DNA of 64,000 bases from Planomonospora_B alba. Lineage in GTDB: Bacteria; Actinomycetota; Actinomycetes; Streptosporangiales; Streptosporangiaceae. Both the position numbers and the translations under genes were made by a program. The stretch lies in contig NZ_BAAAUT010000013.1 in assembly GCF_039534085.1 (NCBI RefSeq), positions 79,105 through 143,104 of the forward strand, read 5' to 3'. Of the stretch, positions 40,907 to 48,183 are shown piece by piece. Position 1 is the stretch's first letter. The number at the start of each line of letters is the position of its first letter. Below the pieces are notes generated by a model. The model had not been told where the DNA came from, did not search any database, and saw only the letters and a list, made by a program, of their open reading frames with translations.

Positions 40907-41941
40907 CTAAAGGACCTTGCCCGCGATCCACTCCTGGACCTTCTCCGCCACGCCGGGCATCCGGTAGAGCGGCGAGCTGTGGTTGACACCCGGCTCGGTC
41001 AGCACCGTCACCTCGACCCCGACCTGGCGGAGGCGGTCCTGGAGCTGGACGCTGTGGCTCGGCGGCACGAACTCGTTCGCCGAGTGCACGCTCAGCACGG
41101 GCGCGTCGCCGCGGCTGGCGTGCTCCGGCACCTCCATGCTCTGCCAGATCCTGGCGCACTTGCCCGCGGGCTCGCAGCCGCCGGCGAGCCGGATGGCCGC
41201 CTCGCGCAGCTTGCGCTTGTTCACGTCGAGGCTCTCGGCCCCGTCGAGGTAGGCGGTCAGCGGGGAGACCACCGGCGAGATGCCGACGACGCCCTTCAGC
41301 CCCGGCAGCCCGCCGGTCTTGTAGGTGCCGACCGCGGTGGCGAGGTGGCCGCCGGCCGAGAACCCCACCACCACGTAGTTGTCCGGGTCGAAGGACCACA
41401 GGGCGGCGTGCCGCCGCGCGGTGGCGATGGCGTCGATGACGTCGACGCGCTGCGCCGGCCAGGCCGCGTCGCCCGAGAGCCGGTAGTTGACGTTGAAGAC
41501 CGTGTATCCGAGCTCGGCGTAGCTCCGGCTCACCGCGGTCATGTACTTCTTGTCCCCCGACGACCACCATCCGCCGTGGATCAGGAAGACCCCCGGCCGC
41601 CGCAGGTCGTCGGCCTGGTGCCAGACGTCCATGCGCTGGCGGGCGTGCCTGCCGTACGCGACGGTGTCGACGATGGTGCCCTGGACCAGGTCGTCGGGGT
41701 CCGCCGCCGTGGCGGGCGCGGAGGGCGTGGCGGACGGGGAGGAGGACGGCGCCGGGTCGGCCTGCTTCGAGGCGGAGGAGCCCGGCGCGGTGGAGGAGGA
41801 GAACGCGGCTCCGGCGGCGAGCGCGGCCGAGGAACCTGGCGCGGCCGAGGAGTCGGGCGTGGCAGGGGCCGCGTGCACCGCGGAGGGGGCGAGCACCAAC
41901 GTCGCCAGGGCGAGTGCACTCACGGTTGCCGCAGTTCGCAC
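40907..41941 (-). CDS. Secreted alpha/beta hydrolase (esterase/lipase)
   Basis: 344 residues from GTG 41941, chosen for the purine-rich ggggaaaggaaag just upstream; an ATG at 41983 has no ribosome-binding site. Signal peptide about 1-25 (A-L-A-L-A-T-L-V-L-A-P-S-A-V-H-A-A), then a Ser/Ala/Pro linker (about 26-90), then an alpha/beta hydrolase of the hormone-sensitive-lipase/BD-FAE type: L-I-H-G-G-W-W-S-S (oxyanion HGG), nucleophile V-G-F-S-A-G-G-H, acid region around H-S-A-N-E-F, and histidine in P-G-V-N-H-S-S-P. Probably extracellular esterase. Divergent from uvrD2. Confidence 0.85.
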   Translation of the reverse strand: MRTAATVSALALATLVLAPSAVHAAPATPDSSAAPGSSAALAAGAAFSSSTAPGSSASKQADPAPSSSPSATPSAPATAADPDDLVQGTIVDTVAYGRHARQRMDVWHQADDLRRPGVFLIHGGWWSSGDKKYMTAVSRSYAELGYTVFNVNYRLSGDAAWPAQRVDVIDAIATARRHAALWSFDPDNYVVVGFSAGGHLATAVGTYKTGGLPGLKGVVGISPVVSPLTAYLDGAESLDVNKRKLREAAIRLAGGCEPAGKCARIWQSMEVPEHASRGDAPVLSVHSANEFVPPSHSVQLQDRLRQVGVEVTVLTEPGVNHSSPLYRMPGVAEKVQEWIAGKVL

Positions 41942-42126
41942 GGACGTCTTTCCTTTCCCCCGGGGCTTGCTTGAGTATCCCATTGTGGAGGAAGAGGCGC
42001 TGTTTGCGCATCTCAGCCGGAGCGCCGGCCGGCACGCGGGGTGATGCCAGAATGGGCGGGACCGGTCACCGCCCCGGACGGACGGGACCGGCCGGCCCGT
42101 CGACCGCTGTGGTAAGGAGTCCTCCC

Positions 42127-44205
42127 ATGGAGCCCGCTGACGTGCTGGTGGGACTGGATCCCGAGCAGCGGGAGGTCGCCGAGGCCGTGCGGGGCCCCGT
42201 CTGCGTCCTGGCCGGGGCGGGCACCGGCAAGACACGGGCGATCACGCACCGCATCGCGTACGCCGTGCACAGCGGAGTGGTCGACGCCCAGGGCGTGCTG
42301 GCCGTGACGTTCACCACACGGGCGGCCGGAGAGCTGCGGCAGCGGCTGCGCGCGCTCGGCGCGCCGGGGGTGCAGGCGCGCACCTTCCACGCCGCCGCCC
42401 TCCGCCAGCTCACCTACTTCTGGCCGCGGGTCATCGGCGGCGATCCGCCCGCGGTGATCGAGTCGAAGGTGCCGCTGCTGCGCGCCGTGTGCCGCTCCGC
42501 GGGACGGGAGGCCGCGCAGGCGGAGCCGCGCGACCTCGCCTCCGAGATCGAGTGGGCCAAGGCCGGCCAGATCCACCCCGAGGACTACGCCGAGACCGTG
42601 AAGAAGATCGGCCGCACGCCGCCGATCCCGGCCGAGGAGATGGCCCGGGTCTACGACGCCTACGAGGCGCTCCGCCGCGAGCGGCACCTGGTGGACTTCG
42701 AGACCATCCTGGAGCTCACCGCCGCGCTGATGACCGAGCACGGCGAGGTGGCCGCCGAGATCCGCCGGCAGTACCGCTACTTCGTCGTCGACGAGTACCA
42801 GGACGTCAACCCGCTGCAGAAGCTGCTGCTCGACACCTGGCTGGGCGACCGCGACGACGTGTGCGTGGTCGGCGACCCCAATCAGACGATCTACTCCTTC
42901 ACCGGGGCCAGCTCCCACTACCTGACCGGCTTCCCGGTCGAGTACCCCGGTGCCACCGTGGTCAGGCTGGTGCGGGACTACCGCTCCACGCCCCAGGTCG
43001 TCTCCCTGGCCAACCGGGTCCTGGAGGTGGCGCGCTCCCCGCACCGGCTCTCCCTGGTCGCCCAGCGCCCCGACGGGCCCGAGCCCGCCTTCACCGAGTA
43101 CGCCGACGAGCCCGCCGAGGCCGCGGGCATCGCCCGCGCGGTGCGCGCCCTGGCCGACCGCGGCGTCCCGCTGCGCGAGATGGCCGTGCTCTTCCGGATC
43201 AACGCCCAGTCGCAGGTCTACGAGCAGGCCCTCGCCGAGGCGGGCGTCCCGTACCTCGTGCGCGGCGCCGACCGGTTCTTCGAGCGCCCCGAGGTCCGCA
43301 AGGCGGTCGTGCTGCTGCGCGGCGCGGCCCGTTCCGCCGGAGCCGGCGACGACCTGGCGCCGGCCGTGCACCACATCCTGTCCGGCATCGGGCTGACCCC
43401 CGAGCCCCCGGCCGGAGGCAGGGCCCGGGAGGAATGGGAGTCCCTGAAGGCCCTGGCCGAGCTGGCGGAGGACCTGGCGGCCCAGGGCGCCGACCTGCCG
43501 GGTTTCGTCGCCGAGCTGGAGCGGCGGGCCGCCGAGCAGCACGCGCCGGAGGTCGAGGGCGTGACGCTGGCCTCCCTGCACGCGGCCAAGGGCCTGGAGT
43601 GGGACGCGGTCTTCCTGGCCGGGCTCACCGACGGCACGCTGCCGATCATCCACGCCAGGACGCCCGAGCAGGTCGAGGAGGAGCGGCGCCTGCTGTACGT
43701 CGGCATCACCCGGGCCCGGGTCCACCTGGGGCTCTCCTGGGCCCTGGCGCGCTCCCCGGGCGGCCGGCCCCGCCGCCCCTCCCGCTTCCTCGACGGGCTC
43801 GGCGGCCGGACGGCCGCGCCGGGCCGTACGGCGGGCGACCGGCCCGCGGTCGCCCCCGCGCGGCGCCGTACCGTGGCGGCTCCGGTGGGCTGCCGGGTCT
43901 GCGGCAAGACGCTGACCTCCGCCGCCGAGCAGAAGCTCGGCCGGTGCGCCTCCTGCCCCGTCGACTACGACCCGGCCCTGCTGGAGAGCCTGCGGGCGTG
44001 GCGCACGGCCGCCGCGAAGGAGGCCAAGGTGCCCCCCTACGTGGTCTTCACCGACGTCACGCTGCAGGCCATCGCGGAACGGGCGCCCGTCTCAGAACAG
44101 GACCTGATGGCGATAACGGGCATAGGACGCGTCAAACTGGAGCGGTACGGCGAGGCGGTGCTCGCACTCTGCCGTGCCGCCACACAGAAGACGGAGGACG
44201 CGTGA
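42127..44205 (+). CDS. uvrD2: UvrD2 helicase with tetracysteine and HRDC domains
   Basis: 692 residues from ATG 42127 (aaggag upstream). SF1A DNA helicase: G-A-G-T-G-K-T-R, V-D-E-Y-Q-D-V, G-D-P-N-Q-T-I-Y-S-F-T-G-A, L-H-A-A-K-G-L-E-W-D-A-V, and G-I-T-R-A-R-V. After about 570 comes a tetracysteine motif (C-R-V-C-G-K, then C-A-S-C-P) and a C-terminal HRDC-like domain (L-R-A-W-R-T, P-Y-V-V-F-T-D, L-M-A-I-T-G-I-G). This architecture and length match mycobacterial UvrD2, an essential helicase there. It overlaps the thioesterase start by four bases. Confidence 0.93.
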   Translation: MEPADVLVGLDPEQREVAEAVRGPVCVLAGAGTGKTRAITHRIAYAVHSGVVDAQGVLAVTFTTRAAGELRQRLRALGAPGVQARTFHAAALRQLTYFWPRVIGGDPPAVIESKVPLLRAVCRSAGREAAQAEPRDLASEIEWAKAGQIHPEDYAETVKKIGRTPPIPAEEMARVYDAYEALRRERHLVDFETILELTAALMTEHGEVAAEIRRQYRYFVVDEYQDVNPLQKLLLDTWLGDRDDVCVVGDPNQTIYSFTGASSHYLTGFPVEYPGATVVRLVRDYRSTPQVVSLANRVLEVARSPHRLSLVAQRPDGPEPAFTEYADEPAEAAGIARAVRALADRGVPLREMAVLFRINAQSQVYEQALAEAGVPYLVRGADRFFERPEVRKAVVLLRGAARSAGAGDDLAPAVHHILSGIGLTPEPPAGGRAREEWESLKALAELAEDLAAQGADLPGFVAELERRAAEQHAPEVEGVTLASLHAAKGLEWDAVFLAGLTDGTLPIIHARTPEQVEEERRLLYVGITRARVHLGLSWALARSPGGRPRRPSRFLDGLGGRTAAPGRTAGDRPAVAPARRRTVAAPVGCRVCGKTLTSAAEQKLGRCASCPVDYDPALLESLRAWRTAAAKEAKVPPYVVFTDVTLQAIAERAPVSEQDLMAITGIGRVKLERYGEAVLALCRAATQKTEDA

Positions 44206-45074
44206 ACGAGGCGCTCAAGGAGCTGCTGGACCTGCTCGACCTGGAGCAGATCGAGCTGGACATCTACCGGGGGCGCAGCCCCAAGGAGCGCATCCAGCGC
44301 GTCTTCGGCGGCCAGGTTGCCGCCCAGGCGCTGGTCGCCGCGGGCCGTACGGTGCCGGGGGACCGGAACGTCCACTCGCTGCACGCCTATTTCATCCGGC
44401 CCGGCGATCCGGCGATCCCGATCGTCTACAACGTCGAGCGGGTCCGCGACGGCCGGTCCTTCACCACGCGCCGGGTCGTGGCCGTGCAGCACGGCAAGGC
44501 CATCTTCACGATGTCGGCCTCCTTCCACGTCACGGAGAAGGGCGTCGAGCACCAGGCGGCGGCGATGCCGCAGGTGCCGGCGCCGGAGGAGCTGCCCACC
44601 TTCCAGGAGCGGATGCGCGAGGTGCTGGGGGACGCCCCGCAGTGGAAGGAGTGGCTGAGCCGGCCGCGCCCGGTGGACGCCCGCTACGTGACCCCGCTCA
44701 CCTGGGAGGCCCACCGCGACCCCGAGCTGCGCGGGGCGGAGACGAACGTGTGGTTCCGCTACGACACGGACCTGCCCGACGACCCGCTGCTCCACGTGGT
44801 CCTGGCCGCCTACGCCTCGGACTTCACCCTGGTCGACACGGTGCTGCTGACCCACGGTCTCGCGTGGGGGGCCTCCAACGTCTCCGGCGCCTCGCTGGAC
44901 CACGCGATGTGGTTCCACCGGCCCTTCCGGGTCGACGACTGGATGCTGTACGCCCAGGAGTCGCCCTGGTCGGGGGCCGCGCGGGGACTGGCCCGGGGAC
45001 AGATGTTCACCCACTCCGGCGAACTGGCGGTGTCGGTGGTGCAGGAGGCGATGATCCGCGTCCTGGAGCCGTAA
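44202..45074 (+). CDS. tesB: Acyl-CoA thioesterase II
   Basis: 290 residues from GTG 44202 (GTGA overlap with uvrD2). Double-hotdog TesB family: F-G-G-Q-V-A-A-Q-A-L near 36-45, S-L-H-A-Y-F-I-R-P-G-D near 58-68, G-R-S-F-T-T-R-R-V near 84-92, and C-terminal L-D-H-A-M-W-F-H-R-P-F with W-M-L-Y and S-P-W-S-G-A-A-R-G. Hydrolyses acyl-CoA to free acid and CoA in the cytoplasm. Its link to uvrD2 is translational coupling only; the physiological reason is unclear. Confidence 0.93.
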   Translation: MNEALKELLDLLDLEQIELDIYRGRSPKERIQRVFGGQVAAQALVAAGRTVPGDRNVHSLHAYFIRPGDPAIPIVYNVERVRDGRSFTTRRVVAVQHGKAIFTMSASFHVTEKGVEHQAAAMPQVPAPEELPTFQERMREVLGDAPQWKEWLSRPRPVDARYVTPLTWEAHRDPELRGAETNVWFRYDTDLPDDPLLHVVLAAYASDFTLVDTVLLTHGLAWGASNVSGASLDHAMWFHRPFRVDDWMLYAQESPWSGAARGLARGQMFTHSGELAVSVVQEAMIRVLEP

Positions 45075-45086
45075 AACCGCAGGTAG

Positions 45087-45124
45087 AAAATATGTTGCCC
45101 GCCCCCGGCAACCGGGTTTAGGGT
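45087..45124 (+). promoter_or_regulatory. whiB7 promoter with WhiB7-type AT-rich element
   Basis: AAAATAT (45087-45093) sits just before TTGCCC (45095-45100, -35), then an 18-base spacer and TAGGGT (45119-45124, -10). An A/T-rich block directly upstream of the -35 is the known binding mark of WhiB7 with the housekeeping sigma factor, so autoregulation is predicted. Expected transcript start is around 45131, about 545 bases before the whiB7 start codon. Confidence 0.75.
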
Positions 45125-45183
45125 CATGGTCATGCGAGTCGGACATCCCTGTCCGGCGATCCACGAATGGAGGTGAGTCCGCG

Positions 45184-45546
45184 GTGAAGATCAACATGAT
45201 GTCGGCCCAGCTGTGGCTCACTTCCGCCTGCACCGGCGCTCCCGAGCGCACCGGCGCCGTTCTTCCTGTTCTCGATGGTCCGGCCGTCCTGACGGGCGAC
45301 CGTCCGGCCGTCCTTACGGGTGACATGGCTGTCCGTACGCGTCAGGAGCGGCAGGAGAAGTCCGTCCTCTTCCAGGTCCAGGCCGGCCGTGGGGCCGCTC
45401 TGCCCGCCTTCCCGATGGCGGGGGCCGACGCTGCCCCGGTGGCGGAAGCCGGCGACTACGCACACCAGATCAAGCAGACCAAGCGCATCGGAAACGGTGG
45501 GCTGCGCGGTCCGCACCCCTGGAGGCACCACCCTCAGGTCACTTGA
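45184..45546 (+). CDS. Upstream ORF in the whiB7 leader
   Basis: 120 codons from GTG 45184, preceded by the full ribosome-binding site ggaggtga with a 7-base spacer, one of the strongest in the window. It encodes M-K-I-N-M-M-S-A-Q-L-W-L-T-S at the start, an 8-residue repeat P-A-V-L-T-G-D-R (24-bp tandem at 45278-45324), and ends Q-V-T. The stop codon (45544-45546) lies inside a hairpin directly ahead of the terminator. In actinobacterial whiB7 leaders a translated uORF couples ribosome stalling by antibiotics to read-through; this one is unusually long. An in-frame ATG at 45325 could give a shorter version. The peptide itself probably has no role beyond regulation. Confidence 0.75.
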   Translation: MKINMMSAQLWLTSACTGAPERTGAVLPVLDGPAVLTGDRPAVLTGDMAVRTRQERQEKSVLFQVQAGRGAALPAFPMAGADAAPVAEAGDYAHQIKQTKRIGNGGLRGPHPWRHHPQVT

Positions 45547-45570
45547 CCTGACCGAGGGAGAGCCTCCAGG
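45518..45570 (+). promoter_or_regulatory. Nested leader hairpin overlapping uORF stop and terminator
   Basis: CCTGGAGGC (45518-45526) is complementary to GCCTCCAGG (45562-45570); inside it CCCTC pairs with GAGGG and CAGGTCA (45535-45541) with TGACCTG (45544-45550). The uORF stop TGA opens the inner right arm. The outer right arm shares three bases with the left arm of the terminator, so formation of the two stems should influence each other depending on ribosome position. Confidence 0.6.
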
Positions 45571-45609
45571 CCGCGGATCCGCAGACAGGATCCGCGGCCT
45601 TCTTGTTTT
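45568..45609 (+). terminator. Intrinsic terminator (attenuator) of the whiB7 leader
   Basis: AGGCCGCGGATCC (45568-45580) pairs perfectly with GGATCCGCGGCCT (45588-45600) around a 7-base loop, followed by TCTTGTTTT. It is the only hairpin in the window with a real T-run and stands 69 bases upstream of the whiB7 start. It should end transcription early unless the leader uORF translation is disturbed. Confidence 0.9.
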
Positions 45610-45677
45610 GTCCGCCATCCTGACCCCCACCCACGAGGTAACCGCAGTTCAACACCACAAACAGAAAGGTGACACAG

Positions 45678-45947
45678 ATGGGGGCCAAGACGATCATGGA
45701 CCTGATCGACGAAGCCGAGATCCCCTGTCGTACCGACCCCGACCTCTGGTTCGCCGAGTCCCCGGAGGACGTGGAGTTCGCCAAGGCGCTCTGCGGGGGC
45801 TGCCCGATCCAGCAGGCCTGCCTGGCCCGCGCGCTCGAGCGCGAGGAGCCGTGGGGCGTCTGGGGCGGAGAGCTCATCCTGCGGGGGGTCATCGTCCCGC
45901 GGAAGCGTCCGCGCGGCCGTCCCCGCAAGACCCCGGTCGCTGCCTGA
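45678..45947 (+). CDS. whiB7: WhiB7, antibiotic-resistance regulator
   Basis: 89 residues from ATG 45678, served by aaaggtga; the GTG at 45669 overlaps that site and is less likely. Four cysteines (E-I-P-C, then A-L-C-G-G-C-x5-C) bind a 4Fe-4S cluster. G-V-W-G-G-E is the WhiB turn, with E-P-W before it as in WhiB7, and the C-terminal R-K-R-P-R-G-R-P-R-K is an AT-hook, diagnostic of WhiB7. It binds the sigma-A region 4 and activates intrinsic resistance genes on ribosome-targeting antibiotic stress. Controlled by the long attenuated leader upstream. The ABC1 kinase nearby is its usual neighbour. Confidence 0.95.
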   Translation: MGAKTIMDLIDEAEIPCRTDPDLWFAESPEDVEFAKALCGGCPIQQACLARALEREEPWGVWGGELILRGVIVPRKRPRGRPRKTPVAA

Positions 45948-46012
45948 CCGGTCGCAGCCCGACCCGATGATCAACCGAACGTTCTGACCGCTCCATGAGA
46001 GGACCACTTCCG

Positions 46013-46207
46013 ATGAGCCACTTCACCAGCCGAGGCCTGGACCTGCCATCTATGCATGAGGAACTGGTGCGGGACCGAATACGCTCCCTCCACCGTGAGG
46101 CGGAGGAGCAGCGCCGCGCGGCCGGCATCCAGCGTCTCCGGCGCGCCCGGCGCGACGCCGAACGCGCCTCCGCCCGCCTGCGCCAGGCGCTCCTGAGCCT
46201 GGTCTGA
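46013..46207 (+). CDS. Small basic helical protein downstream of whiB7
   Basis: 64 residues from ATG 46013, with gagagga upstream (a 70-residue form from ATG 45995 would remove that site). Highly charged: E-E-L-V-R-D-R-I-R-S-L-H-R-E-A-E-E-Q-R-R then an Arg/Ala-rich helix; it likely forms one or two amphipathic helices. No cysteine or membrane segment. Same strand as whiB7 and 65 bases after it, so it may share the transcript. Function unknown. Confidence 0.65.
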   Translation: MSHFTSRGLDLPSMHEELVRDRIRSLHREAEEQRRAAGIQRLRRARRDAERASARLRQALLSLV

Positions 46208-46310
46208 TCCCCGGTTCCGTGTGCACCCCCGGCTCCGCGGGGGCGGCCACGTCCCCCGGGCCGGTGATCAAGGGGATCGCCGGTGCGGGGTCGACAGCGC
46301 CTCCCGGGGT

Positions 46311-46332
46311 GCCGGGCCCGACGGGGCCCGGC
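46311..46332. terminator. Hairpin between convergent genes
   Basis: GCCGGGCCC pairs perfectly with GGGCCCGGC around a 4-base loop, 104 bases after the small basic gene. Confidence 0.45.
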
Positions 46333-46380
46333 GCCGGGGGAGCGGGGGCACGGGACCGATGAACCACCCGTGGCACGAAG

Positions 46381-46409
46381 AAGGGGCGGCTCCGCCGGAG
46401 CCGCCCCTT
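46381..46409. terminator. Strong bidirectional hairpin
   Basis: AAGGGGCGGCTCC pairs perfectly with GGAGCCGCCCCTT around a 3-base loop, followed by tccctttg. Likely the main terminator for whiB7 and the small gene after it, and a backstop for the convergent transporter gene. Confidence 0.65.
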
Positions 46410-46419
46410 TCCCTTTGCC

Positions 46420-46503
46420 GCGGTCCCCGCGGGTCGCGCGGTTCCGGCGGGTCGTGCGGTCCCCGCGGGTCGTGCGGTTCCGGCGGGTCGTGCGGTTCCG
46501 GCG
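46420..46503. repeat. 18-bp tandem repeat, 4.7 copies
   Basis: Units gcggtccccgcgggtcgt and gcggttccggcgggtcgt alternate at 46420, 46438, 46456, 46474 and a partial at 46492. Two variants of one unit suggest an older 36-bp block that later expanded. Non-coding. Confidence 0.85.
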
Positions 46504-46562
46504 CGGTTTCCCGGCCGGATCCTCGGGCGCCGTGCCGGCGGTGCGGGCGGAGCCGCCTGTGC

Positions 46563-47477
46563 TCACGGTGCTGCGCGGCCGGGGGACGGAGTGCCGCGCA
46601 GGGCCTGTCCGGCGACGAGTGCGCCGAGTGCGACGGCGAACCCGGCGAGCTGCCAGCCGGTGAGGGTCTGGCCGAGGACGGTGAATCCGGCGACGGCGGC
46701 GACCAGCGGATTGGTCAGACCCAGCAGGGAGAGCGAGGTGGGCGGCAGCTCGTCGATGCCGCGGAACCACAGGACGTAGGCGAGGGCGGTGCCGACGACG
46801 CCCAGGTAGGCGAAGCCGACCACGTTCGCGCCGGTGACGGAGGCGGGCAGGCCCTCGACGGCGAGGGTGACCGGGGCCAGCACCAGCCCGCCGACGGTGA
46901 GCTGCCAGCCCGTCATGACGAGGGGGGACTCGGGCTGCCCCCACTTCTTGGCCAGGACGACGGCCGCCCCCATCAGCGAGGTGGCGACGAGCATGGCGGC
47001 GATGCCGAGCGGATCCAGCCGGGCCTGGGAGGTCAGGGTCAGCAGGGCGACGCCGCCGGTGCCCGCCACCGCCGAGTACAGCGCGGCCCGGGCCGGTCTG
47101 GCCCGCAGGACCAGCAGCGACAGCAGTGCGACGATCAAGGGCTGGACCGAGCCGATCGTGGCGGCGACTCCGCCGGGCAGGCGGTAGGCGGCGAAGAAGA
47201 GCAGGGGGAAGAAGGCGCCGAAGTTGAGCATGCCGAGCACCGCGGATCTCCACCACCACGAGCCCGAGGGGAGCCGCCGGGTGGCGGCCAGGAGCAGCAG
47301 CCCCGCGGGAAGCGCCCGCACGGTCGCGGCAAGGAGCGGGCGGTCGGCGGGGAGCAGCGTGGCGGTGACGACGTAGGTGGTGCCCCAGCTCGCCGGTGCC
47401 AGGGCGGCGAGCAGGACGGTGCCCGCGGTGGAGGGCCGCGCGGCGTGCGGGGCGGCGATGATGGCCAAACCGATCAC
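46563..47477 (-). CDS. DMT (EamA) family transporter
   Basis: 304 residues with about ten membrane segments in two EamA repeats (roughly 15-155 and 165-300); G-G-V-A-A-T-I-G-S-V-Q-P-L-I-V and the later N-P-L-V-A-A-V-A-G are EamA-type. Drug or metabolite exporter in the inner membrane; substrate unknown. The frame starts at GTG 47477, but TTG 47468 (three codons on) has a better-spaced gagaggtga and may be the true start. It is divergent from a MarR gene and has a perfect 16-bp palindrome 13 bases upstream of the GTG, so control by MarR is expected. Confidence 0.88.
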   Translation of the reverse strand: MIGLAIIAAPHAARPSTAGTVLLAALAPASWGTTYVVTATLLPADRPLLAATVRALPAGLLLLAATRRLPSGSWWWRSAVLGMLNFGAFFPLLFFAAYRLPGGVAATIGSVQPLIVALLSLLVLRARPARAALYSAVAGTGGVALLTLTSQARLDPLGIAAMLVATSLMGAAVVLAKKWGQPESPLVMTGWQLTVGGLVLAPVTLAVEGLPASVTGANVVGFAYLGVVGTALAYVLWFRGIDELPPTSLSLLGLTNPLVAAVAGFTVLGQTLTGWQLAGFAVALGALVAGQALRGTPSPGRAAP

Positions 47478-47489
47478 CTCTCATTGATA

Positions 47490-47505
47490 ATCTCAACGTT
47501 GAGAT
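47490..47505. promoter_or_regulatory. MarR-type operator palindrome
   Basis: ATCTCAACGTTGAGAT is a perfect 16-bp inverted repeat in the A/T-rich region between the transporter and marR genes. A partial second copy (acattgaga) lies near 47543, closer to marR. MarR dimers bind such repeats to repress both divergent genes. Confidence 0.7.
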
Positions 47506-47574
47506 AAAAGCACGACGGTCATGTGAACGTCAATTCTGTTAACATTGAGACTGTTCATGTCGAGAGGAGCGTCG

Positions 47575-48075
47575 ATGAGTGACACGGTGGATATGGTCCT
47601 GGCGCAGTGGGCCCGGGAGCGGCCCGACGTCGACGTGTGGCCGATGGGCATCGTGGGCCGGATCTCCCGGCTGTCCGGCCTGCTCAACCGGGGGCTCAAG
47701 GAGTTCTTCGCCGACTACGGGCTGGAGACCTTCGAGTTCGACGTGCTGGCCACGCTGCGCCGCGCGGGCGCCCCCTACGAGCTGACGGCCGGTGCGCTGC
47801 TCAAGGCGGCCATGGTGACCTCGGGTGCGATCACCAACCGGATCGACCGGATGGAGGCCAAGGGCCTGGTCGAACGGGTCCGGGACGGGGAGGATCGCCG
47901 CTCCGTGCGGATCCGGCTCACTCCCGGCGGGCTGGAGCTCATCGACCGGCTGGTCGGACCGCACGTGGACAACGAGGCGCGGCTGCTGGCCGCTCTGGAG
48001 CCGGCCGAACGCGACCGGCTGGCCGGACTGCTTCGCGTGCTGCTCGAATCCCTGGGCGACACCGCGCCCGATTGA
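47575..48075 (+). CDS. MarR family transcriptional regulator
   Basis: 166 residues from ATG 47575, preceded by cgagaggagc; earlier in-frame ATGs at 47545 and 47557 lack this. Winged-helix MarR domain: F-E-F-D-V-L-A-T-L-R-R-A-G, L-L-K-A-A-M-V-T-S-G-A-I-T-N-R-I-D-R-M (recognition helix), and wing V-R-D-G-E-D-R-R-S-V-R-I-R-L-T. Probably represses the divergent DMT exporter and itself through the palindrome in between, with induction by a small molecule. Confidence 0.9.
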   Translation: MSDTVDMVLAQWARERPDVDVWPMGIVGRISRLSGLLNRGLKEFFADYGLETFEFDVLATLRRAGAPYELTAGALLKAAMVTSGAITNRIDRMEAKGLVERVRDGEDRRSVRIRLTPGGLELIDRLVGPHVDNEARLLAALEPAERDRLAGLLRVLLESLGDTAPD

Positions 48076-48157
48076 TCTCCGGGCGACACCGTGCCCGGGT
48101 GATACCTGGACGGCGTCGTGCCCCGGTCTACGGGATGGCGTCGCGCTCGGTTGACGT

Positions 48158-48180
48158 TCCGCCCCGGAGGCCGGGGCGGA
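48158..48180. terminator. Bidirectional hairpin between marR and ABC1 kinase genes
   Basis: TCCGCCCCGG pairs perfectly with CCGGGGCGGA around a 3-base loop, in the gap between convergent genes. Confidence 0.65.
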
Positions 48181-48183
48181 GGC

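Larger units (their letters stand above)
46208..46562. other. Gene-free gap with two hairpins and an 18-bp repeat array
   Basis: 355 bases between convergent genes. It contains hairpin 46311-46332 (GCCGGGCCC/GGGCCCGGC), hairpin 46381-46409, and the 18-bp tandem array 46420-46503. I see no convincing coding sequence. Confidence 0.6.
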
